A DNA stretch of 9,780 nt. Origin: Thermocaproicibacter sp002397355 (GTDB taxonomy: Bacteria > Bacillota > Clostridia > Oscillospirales > Acutalibacteraceae). Made by a program: the position numbers and the translations under genes. Positions 5,371-9,780 of the stretch are shown here, piece after piece. The notes below the pieces were generated by a model. It was not told where the DNA came from. It ran no database searches and saw only the letters and a list, made by a program, of their open reading frames with translations. The stretch's first letter is position 1. Every line of letters begins with the position of its first letter. The stretch is taken from NCBI GenBank assembly GCA_036830905.1, contig DAISNS010000075.1, forward strand, positions 1 through 9,780, read 5' to 3'.

Positions 5371-5382
5371 GGAAAACGCCGG

Positions 5383-6396
5383 TCAGACCGTGCGGCCGAC
5401 CGCCTCCGCCACCCTGCGCACCTTGGCGAAGAGCGAGCCGTACGCCGCGGGGGTAAGCTGCTGCGCGGCGTCGCTGAGCGCGGACTTCGGATCGGGGTGC
5501 ACCTCGACGATCAGCCCGTCGGCGCCGGCGGCGACGGCCGCGAGCGCCAGCGGCTCCACGTAGGCGGCCCGGCCCGCCGCGTGGGAGGGGTCCACGATGA
5601 CGGGCAGGCAGCTCCGCTCGCGCGCCACGGGAACGGCGGAGACGTCCAGCGTGCTGCGCGTGGCGGTCTCGAACGTGCGGATGCCGCGCTCGCAGAGGAC
5701 CACGTTGCAGTTGCCCTCGCTCATGATGTATTCGGCGGCGTCGAGCCATTCCTCGATGGTGCTGGCGATGCCGCGTTTCAGCAGGACGGGCGTCTTCGTG
5801 CGCCCCACCGCCTTCAGCAGGCGGAAATTCTGCATGTTGCGCGCGCCGATCTGGAACATGTCGCAGTACGGCCCGGCGTCCTCGAGCTGCTCGTGGTCGG
5901 TGATCTCCGTCACGGTTTTCAGCCCGTAGGCGTCCGCCGCCCTGCGCAGCAGCTTCAGGCCGTCCAGCTCCATCCCCTGGAACGAGTACGGCGAGGTGCG
6001 CGGCTTGTACGCGCCGCCGCGCAGGAACGCCGCGCCGGCCGCCTTCACGCCGGCCGCGGCCGCCATCATCTGCTCCTGCGACTCCACGGCGCACGGGCCG
6101 GCGATCATCGCGAGCCTTTTCCCGCCGAAGACCTGATCCCCCACGCGCACCGTGCGCCCGTCGGGGACCATCTCCCGGCTTGCCAGCTTGTAGGAGTGCA
6201 TGATGGGCACGCACTTCTCCACGCCGTCCATCAGCTCCAGGTTGGCGCCTTCCAGCTTCGCCTTGTCGCCCAGCACGCCCACGATGGTGGCCTGCGAGCC
6301 GACGGAGAGGTTCGCGCCGAGGCCGCGCTCTTTCAGCACGGCGACCACCTTTTCCACATCCCGCTTCGTGCAGGTGCGTTTCATCACGATAATCAT
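5383..6396 (-). CDS. aroF: 3-deoxy-7-phosphoheptulonate (DAHP) synthase, AroF type
   Basis: Catalyses the first shikimate-pathway step, condensing phosphoenolpyruvate with erythrose 4-phosphate. The 337-aa protein starts MIIVMK and has a ferredoxin-like N-terminal regulatory domain (about 1-70), which in characterised relatives such as Thermotoga DAHP synthase gives feedback inhibition by aromatic amino acids. The TIM-barrel domain follows, with IAGPCAVES (metal-ligand Cys102), RGGAYKPRTSPYSFQG, TEITD, FQIGARNMQNF, LLKRG, CERGIRTFETATRSTLD, IVDPSHAAGR and GLIVEVHPDP. Length and motif order are normal, and no frameshift is seen. The ribosome binding site is only moderate (AAGGCGGGC, somewhat far from the ATG), but MIIVMK is the typical family start. 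The gene is single, with its own promoter at 6436-6464 and terminator at 5342-5370. The short leader of about 35 nt leaves no room for a T-box or attenuator. Confidence 0.97.
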   Translation of the reverse strand: MIIVMKRTCTKRDVEKVVAVLKERGLGANLSVGSQATIVGVLGDKAKLEGANLELMDGVEKCVPIMHSYKLASREMVPDGRTVRVGDQVFGGKRLAMIAGPCAVESQEQMMAAAAGVKAAGAAFLRGGAYKPRTSPYSFQGMELDGLKLLRRAADAYGLKTVTEITDHEQLEDAGPYCDMFQIGARNMQNFRLLKAVGRTKTPVLLKRGIASTIEEWLDAAEYIMSEGNCNVVLCERGIRTFETATRSTLDVSAVPVARERSCLPVIVDPSHAAGRAAYVEPLALAAVAAGADGLIVEVHPDPKSALSDAAQQLTPAAYGSLFAKVRRVAEAVGRTV

Positions 6397-6435
6397 TCCG
6401 CTGCCGCCCGCCTTCCCGATTCCTCTTTTCGGATC

Positions 6436-6464
6436 ATTTTACACTTTAAAGTAAAAAAATGCAA
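6436..6464 (-). promoter_or_regulatory. Promoter of aroF with a palindrome in the spacer
   Basis: Minus strand TTGCAT (6464-6459), a 17-bp spacer, then TAAAAT (6441-6436). The spacer contains the perfect 10-bp palindrome ACTTTAAAGT (6443-6452), a plausible but unproven repressor site between the -35 and -10 boxes. Transcription should begin near 6429. Confidence 0.7.
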
Positions 6465-6492
6465 CCCCTCCCGGCGCGGATCTTCTCCGCCG

Positions 6493-6554
6493 TAAGAAGA
6501 AAGCCGCCCGGAAAGGGGAACAGGAAGCATTTTCTTCCCAATCCCCTTTCCGGG
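6493..6554 (-). terminator. Terminator of the galKTE operon
   Basis: CCCGGAAAGGGG (6507-6518) pairs perfectly over 12 bp with CCCCTTTCCGGG (6543-6554). Inside, GGAAG (6523-6527) pairs with CTTCC (6534-6538), making a two-part stem. On the minus strand CGGCTTTCTTCTT follows. It lies between the galE stop and the aroF promoter and should insulate the two. Confidence 0.8.
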
Positions 6555-6574
6555 TTTCATAAAAAGTTCCCGCA

Positions 6575-6603
6575 GGCCTCTTTCAAGAGGCCGAAGAGGC
6601 CGA
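6575..6603 (-). repeat. 9-bp tandem repeat and stop-codon hairpin at the galE 3' end
   Basis: Minus strand TCGGCCTCT occurs twice in tandem (6603-6586) and encodes the terminal Ser-Ala-Ser-Ser-Ala-Ser. The second copy then pairs with the sequence after the stop: GGCCTCT (6592-6586), loop UGAA, AGAGGCC (6581-6575). This is a perfect 7-bp stem with the UGA stop in the tetraloop. Confidence 0.6.
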
Positions 6604-7587
6604 GATGAAGCGCCAGCTGTCGCGGCACATGTCGTCGAGGGTGAACTTCGCCTTCCAGCCGAGCTCCTTCTCGGCGCGGGAGCAGTCCGCGTAGCAGACG
6701 GCGATGTCGCCCGCGCGGCGGCCGACGATTTCGTAGGGGACCTTTTTGCCGCTCGCGCGCTCGAAGGCGTGCAGCACCTCCAGCACGGAGCTGCCCTTTC
6801 CGGTGCCGAGGTTGAAGGCGCGCGCGCCGTGCAGCCCGTCGATGTGCTCCAGCGCCTTCAGGTGGCCGGCCGCCAGGTCGCACACATGGATATAGTCGCG
6901 CACGCCGGTCCCGTCCGGCGTGGGGTAGTCTCCGCCGAAAACGCGCAGCTCCGGCAGCTCGCCGACGGCGACCTTCATGATATAGGGCATCAGGTTGTTC
7001 GGGATCCCGTTCGGGTTCTCGCCGATCAGCCCGCTCGGGTGCGCGCCGATGGGGTTGAAGTAGCGCAGCAGCGCCGCGTTCAGCGTTTTGTCCGCATGGC
7101 ACACGTCCCGCACGATGCGCTCGATCATCAGCTTCGTGGCGCCGTAGGGGTTCGTGGCGGAAAGCGGCATATCCTCGGTGAACGGAGCGGCGTTGCGCAT
7201 CCCGTAAACCGTGGCGGAGGAGCTGAACACCAGGCGCGTCACCCGGTGCTCGCGCATCAGGCGCAGCAGGTTGAGCGTTCCCGCCAGGTTGTTGTTGTAA
7301 TATGCGAGGGGCTTCTCCACGGACTCGCCCACGGCCTTGAGGCCCGCGAAATGGATGACCGCGTCGATCCGGTTTTCCCGGAAAATCTTCCCGAAGCCAT
7401 CGAAATCGAGCATGTCGCATTCGTAAACGGGGAATTTTTTGCCGGTGATTTTCTCCACCCGGCCGATCACCTCGGGGGAGGAGTTGCTGTAATTATCCAT
7501 GACGACGACGCCGCAGCCGTGCTCCAGCAGCTCCACGCAGGTGTGGGAGCCGATATAGCCGGCCCCGCCGGTGACAAGGACGTTCAT
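6583..7587 (-). CDS. galE: UDP-glucose 4-epimerase
   Basis: Interconverts UDP-galactose and UDP-glucose in the Leloir pathway, using bound NAD. The 334-aa protein has the Rossmann motif GGAGYIG (7-13), D31 for NAD ribose binding, FAGLKAVGES (80-89), and the catalytic S124 with Y148xxxK152. Sugar-binding motifs NNLMPY, DYIHVCDLA and FNLGTGKGSSVLEV follow. I prefer the ATG at 7587 (MNVLVTGGAGYIGSHT) because GGAG lies 8 nt upstream. The ATG at 7593 overlaps the galT stop and is only 2 nt from that site. Last gene of galK-galT-galE, 2 nt after galT. Oddity: the usual GalE end around W-Q-S-x-N-P-x-G-Y is absent. After DSWRF the protein ends ISASSAS, the last six residues coming from a 9-bp tandem repeat. 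The catalytic core is intact. Confidence 0.96.
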   Translation of the reverse strand: MNVLVTGGAGYIGSHTCVELLEHGCGVVVMDNYSNSSPEVIGRVEKITGKKFPVYECDMLDFDGFGKIFRENRIDAVIHFAGLKAVGESVEKPLAYYNNNLAGTLNLLRLMREHRVTRLVFSSSATVYGMRNAAPFTEDMPLSATNPYGATKLMIERIVRDVCHADKTLNAALLRYFNPIGAHPSGLIGENPNGIPNNLMPYIMKVAVGELPELRVFGGDYPTPDGTGVRDYIHVCDLAAGHLKALEHIDGLHGARAFNLGTGKGSSVLEVLHAFERASGKKVPYEIVGRRAGDIAVCYADCSRAEKELGWKAKFTLDDMCRDSWRFISASSAS

Positions 7588-7589
7588 AC

Positions 7590-8564
7590 TCATTTCTCCT
7601 TTCGCGCAAGAAAGCGCCGGTAGGCCTCGCGCAGCTCCCGCGCCGTCTGCTCGGGGCAGGTGGGGTTGCAGGCGGCCCAGGCCCCCGTCTCGCTGGAGGC
7701 GTTGAACTTCTGCTTTTCCGCGCTGCGCATGGGCGGGTAAAACTCGATGTGGAAATGGAAATCCTTTGAAAAATCCCCGCTGTTCACGGGCGCGTTGTGC
7801 ATGCACATCATATACGGGAACTTGTAGCCGAAGAGGCTGTCGAGCATCCCCGCCGCGTCGCGGACGGTGGCGCCGAGCGCGCGGCGCTCCTCCGGCGTGA
7901 AATCCGTAATATACTGCTTGTGCGCGTTCGGCTGGATATACACGCCGTAGGGGTACGCCGTAAAAAACGGCAGGAACACCGTGAAATCCGCGTTTTCAAA
8001 GATAACGCGCTTTTTCTCCTTCTTCTCGTTCGCGAGGTGGTCGCACCACAGGCAGCGGCCGTTTTTCTCATAATACTCCCTTGCGGACGCCGTTTCGAGC
8101 TCCAGCTTCTTGGGCAGGAACGGGTAGCCGTAGATCTGGCCGTGCGGGTGGGGCATGGTGACGCCCACCGCCTCGCCGCGGTTCTCGAAGATGAAGATAT
8201 ACTTGATCTTCGGATCGGCGCGCATGGCCTCGAACCGCTCGCACCACAGGGCCACGAGCTTTTCCATGTGCGCGTCCGAAAGCTCTGGCAGCGTGACGGT
8301 GTGCTCCGGCGAATAGAGGATCACCTCGCACTTTCCGTAGCACGGCGCCGTCTTGAAGAAATCCGTCGCCACATCGTCCGGCGCGGGCGGGTCCCGCCGC
8401 AGCGCGGGGTAATCGTTGTCGTACTCCATGACCTCGTAGTCCGGCACGTTCCCGAACGACGGGCAGAACGGGCACCAGTCCTTCGGCATCTGCGGCCGGT
8501 TCTGCCGGTTCGACGCCACCATCGTCCAGTCCCGGATAAACGGGTCCCATCTCAATTCAGCCAT
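7590..8564 (-). CDS. galT: Galactose-1-phosphate uridylyltransferase (class I)
   Basis: Transfers UMP from UDP-glucose to galactose-1-phosphate through a histidine-UMP intermediate. The 324-aa protein belongs to the HIT superfamily. It has the zinc pair C31/C34 (WCPFC), the likely zinc histidine H88 (SPEH), the active-site HPHGQ at 139-143 with nucleophile H141, and the C-terminal HFHIEFYPP matching the second metal site of the Escherichia coli enzyme. It is about 20 residues shorter than E. coli GalT, mostly at the N-terminus, as is common in Gram-positive class I enzymes. AGGAG lies 7 nt before the ATG. Its TGA stop abuts galE, so the two are translationally coupled. A 349-nt gap separates it from galK, which is unusually long for an operon and is described separately. 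Confidence 0.97.
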   Translation of the reverse strand: MAELRWDPFIRDWTMVASNRQNRPQMPKDWCPFCPSFGNVPDYEVMEYDNDYPALRRDPPAPDDVATDFFKTAPCYGKCEVILYSPEHTVTLPELSDAHMEKLVALWCERFEAMRADPKIKYIFIFENRGEAVGVTMPHPHGQIYGYPFLPKKLELETASAREYYEKNGRCLWCDHLANEKKEKKRVIFENADFTVFLPFFTAYPYGVYIQPNAHKQYITDFTPEERRALGATVRDAAGMLDSLFGYKFPYMMCMHNAPVNSGDFSKDFHFHIEFYPPMRSAEKQKFNASSETGAWAACNPTCPEQTARELREAYRRFLARKEK

Positions 8565-8582
8565 TCTTAATCTCCTCTCTGC

Positions 8583-8798
8583 GGCCGCGGTCGGCGGCCA
8601 AGGCGCTTATGCCAGGTTTCCGGCATTTCCGGAAACATAAGTTAAAGTTGCGGGTTTGCAGCTTTCGGGCCGCGAAAGCTGCGCAAAGCCCGTGCGCGGG
8701 CAGCCCCTTTTCAAGTGTGCCCGGGGCGGCGGGATCGCTTCAAAACAGTTTTTGCTTCGGCCGTGTTCTTTGGCTGCCGGGTTTGCAAGGGAACACGG
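8583..8798 (-). other. Structured galK-galT intergenic region, four hairpins
   Basis: The 349-nt gap (8565-8913) holds no supported gene but several inverted repeats: 8761-8768/8791-8798 (8 bp perfect, CCGTGTTC/GAACACGG, 22-nt loop); 8658-8667/8673-8682 (10 bp perfect, GCAGCTTTCG/CGAAAGCTGC, 5-nt loop, with an extendable base); 8616-8623/8629-8636 (8 bp perfect, plus CTTAT/ATAAG outside a 5-nt bulge); and 8583-8588/8594-8599 (6 bp) directly before the galT ribosome binding site. None has a U-tract. It may be an RNA processing or stability element, an unrecognised riboregulator, or a dispersed intergenic repeat. I do not recognise a known riboswitch. Confidence 0.4.
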
Positions 8799-8851
8799 AT
8801 CATAACCGCCCCAAACTCTCCCGGCCAACCAGACGAAAGGTTTTCAGCGCA

Positions 8852-8899
8852 CCCCGCGCCGAAGACGGCCTCCATGCCGCGGGTAAACTCCGGCAGGAA
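8852..8899 (-). repeat. 48-bp exact duplicate of the galK 3' coding sequence (copy A)
   Basis: These 48 bp are identical, base for base, to 8965-9012 inside galK and lie in the same orientation, 113 bp away. In one frame they encode FLPEFTRGMEAVFGAG, as in GalK, but this copy is past the galK stop (8914-8916) and runs on into unrelated sequence. Its galK-side edge abuts the 7-bp palindrome AGCAGCG-GCA-CGCTGCT (8899-8915) overlapping the galK stop. Confidence 0.9.
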
Positions 8900-8915
8900 G
8901 CAGCGGCACGCTGCT
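8899..8915. repeat. Perfect 7-bp palindrome at the galK stop
   Basis: AGCAGCG (8899-8905) and CGCTGCT (8909-8915) pair across a 3-nt loop. It covers the last two bases of the galK TAG stop and touches the edge of the 48-bp duplicate. It has no U-tract on either strand, so it is not a normal terminator. It could be the structure that promoted the duplication. Confidence 0.6.
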
Positions 8916-9780
8916 AAAGGATGCGCACGCCGCCGACGGGGCGCACGGCGAGGGGGCGGCAGCTCCCCGCGCCGAAGACGGCCTCCATGCCGCGGGTAAA
9001 CTCCGGCAGGAAACCGTCCGGCACATAGGCCTGCACGGTTCCGGCGAAGCCGCCGCCGTGCACGCGCCAGGCCCCGCCGCGCGGGGCCAGCATCCTCTCG
9101 CAGAGCGCCAGCGCGAGCGAAACGCCCTGTTCCTCCGGGTGGGACGCCGGGTAGACGTTCTGCAGATATTCGAACGACGAGCGCCCGCTCTCCACCACAA
9201 GGCGCAGGAATTCCGCGAAATTGCCGGAGCGCAGCGCGGCGGCCTGTTTCAGCACGCGCGCGTCGTCCCCGAAGAAGTGGATTGCGCGCAGCACGGCGCG
9301 GTCGCCCGCCGCGGCCCGCACCGCCGGAAGGCGCATCCAGAACTCGTCCTCGTCCACCTCGGAGAGGACCTCTTTGCCGAAGCACGCGGCCGCGCGCCTC
9401 ATCTCGGCCGGGATGGCGGCGTAGTCCGCCGTCAGGTCGGAATGGCTGCCCTTCGTGTCCACGATGCAGAGGCGGTAGCCGCACTTTGCGAAATCGAACG
9501 GGATCTTCTCGGCGCGGGGGTTCTCCCGGTCGGAGAAGTCGATCATCGAAAAGCCGCCGATGGCGCTGGCCGCCTGGTCCATGAGCCCGCTCGGCTTGCC
9601 GAAATAGACGTTCTCGGCGTATTGCCCGAGCTGCGCCACGGCGAGCGGCGGAAGCGCGCCGGCGCAGAAAAGGCTGTTGAACGCCGTGCCGAGGAGCACC
9701 TCGAACGCCGCGGACGACGAAAGCCCCGAGCCGGGCAGGACGTCCGACGTCGTGTAGGCGCAGAAACCGCCGACGCGGTA
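8914..9780 (-). CDS. galK: Galactokinase, C-terminal part (5' end beyond the window)
   Basis: Phosphorylates galactose with ATP, the entry step of the Leloir pathway. The visible 288 aa run from the right window edge, in frame, to the TAG at 8914. Roughly the first 100-140 residues, including the N-terminal galactose-binding signature, are outside the window. Seen here: the GHMP-kinase ATP-binding loop PGSGLSSSAA (codons at about 9735-9706), GKPSGLMDQAASAIGG, IVDTKGSHSDLTADY, the third GHMP motif VHGGGFAGTVQAYVP, and the normal family end RPVGGVRIL. A GTG at 9699 lies inside the conserved domain and is not the start. First gene of galK-galT-galE as seen here. Oddity: 48 bp of its 3' end (8965-9012) are duplicated exactly just past the stop. 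Confidence 0.96.
   Translation of the reverse strand, partial: YRVGGFCAYTTSDVLPGSGLSSSAAFEVLLGTAFNSLFCAGALPPLAVAQLGQYAENVYFGKPSGLMDQAASAIGGFSMIDFSDRENPRAEKIPFDFAKCGYRLCIVDTKGSHSDLTADYAAIPAEMRRAAACFGKEVLSEVDEDEFWMRLPAVRAAAGDRAVLRAIHFFGDDARVLKQAAALRSGNFAEFLRLVVESGRSSFEYLQNVYPASHPEEQGVSLALALCERMLAPRGGAWRVHGGGFAGTVQAYVPDGFLPEFTRGMEAVFGAGSCRPLAVRPVGGVRIL
8965..9012 (-). repeat. 48-bp repeat, copy B inside galK
   Basis: Coding copy of the 48-bp direct repeat shared with 8852-8899. It encodes FLPEFTRGMEAVFGAG, followed by the genuine GalK C-terminus SCRPLAVRPVGGVRIL. The natural continuation marks this copy as the original and 8852-8899 as the duplicate. Confidence 0.9.

Noticed and set aside
5497..6495. 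Plus-strand open frame (332 aa) opposite aroF
   Set aside because: His/Arg/Leu-rich shadow of a confident DAHP synthase gene, running through its promoter.
8607..8828. 73-aa open frame in the galK-galT gap
   Set aside because: No ribosome binding site, no recognisable domain, and it overlaps three of the hairpins. It looks like chance in GC-rich DNA.
8565..8913. A separate promoter for galT-galE in the galK-galT gap
   Set aside because: No convincing -35/-10 pair was seen on the minus strand. The other promoters in this window are close to consensus, so one should have been easy to spot.
8711..9484. 257-aa minus frame spanning galK in another frame and the copy A repeat
   Set aside because: It is mostly an Arg-rich shadow of galK. 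It picks up the GalK-like FLPEFTRGMEAVFGAG string only because the 48-bp repeat is offset by 113 bp, which shifts the frame.

Overview
The window looks like ordinary chromosome from a GC-rich member of the Bacillota, most likely a clostridial gut-type anaerobe (Oscillospirales-like). The evidence is strong AGGAGG-type ribosome binding sites, sigma-A promoters with exact or near-exact TTGACA-17-TATAAT spacing, GC-rich genes separated by AT-richer regulatory gaps, and gene types such as a G5/3D cell-wall protein, BioY with a BirA-type operator, and rplM-rpsI. The taxonomic placement is inferred, and no rRNA or species marker was seen. No phage, transposase, CRISPR array, tRNA or rRNA was found.

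Layout, left to right. All genes are on the minus strand except the glycosidase. (1) 1-1592: a secreted or membrane-anchored DUF348-G5-3D cell-wall protein, with its terminators, a consensus promoter and an upstream WalR-like direct repeat. (2) 1862-2869: the rplM-rpsI ribosomal protein operon with promoter and terminator. (3) 3131-4216: a single plus-strand gene for a cytoplasmic GH43-type glycosidase, with a possible operator upstream and a bidirectional terminator downstream. (4) 4217-4590: a convergent gap full of GTTTTC(C/A) repeats. (5) 4591-5223: bioY, the biotin transporter S component, under a clear BirA-type operator. (6) 5342-6464: aroF, a DAHP synthase with an N-terminal regulatory domain. 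(7) 6493-9780: a galK-galT-galE operon of the Leloir pathway. galK runs off the right edge, and galT and galE are only 2 nt apart.

Functionally these are independent housekeeping units. GalK, GalT and GalE convert galactose to UDP-galactose/UDP-glucose and glucose-1-phosphate. The GH43 protein probably trims imported oligosaccharides. BioY imports biotin, and AroF commits carbon to aromatic amino acids. The 3D protein remodels peptidoglycan.

I found no new defence or biosynthetic system. The points most worth a second look are: a perfect 48-bp duplication of the galK 3' end just past its stop codon, inside a 349-nt structured galK-galT gap; stop codons placed in the apical tetraloops of small hairpins in three single or operon-terminal genes; a WalR-like TGTTAC-N5-TGTTAC site upstream of the 3D gene; the BirA operator over the bioY promoter; and the strand-biased GTTTTC array.
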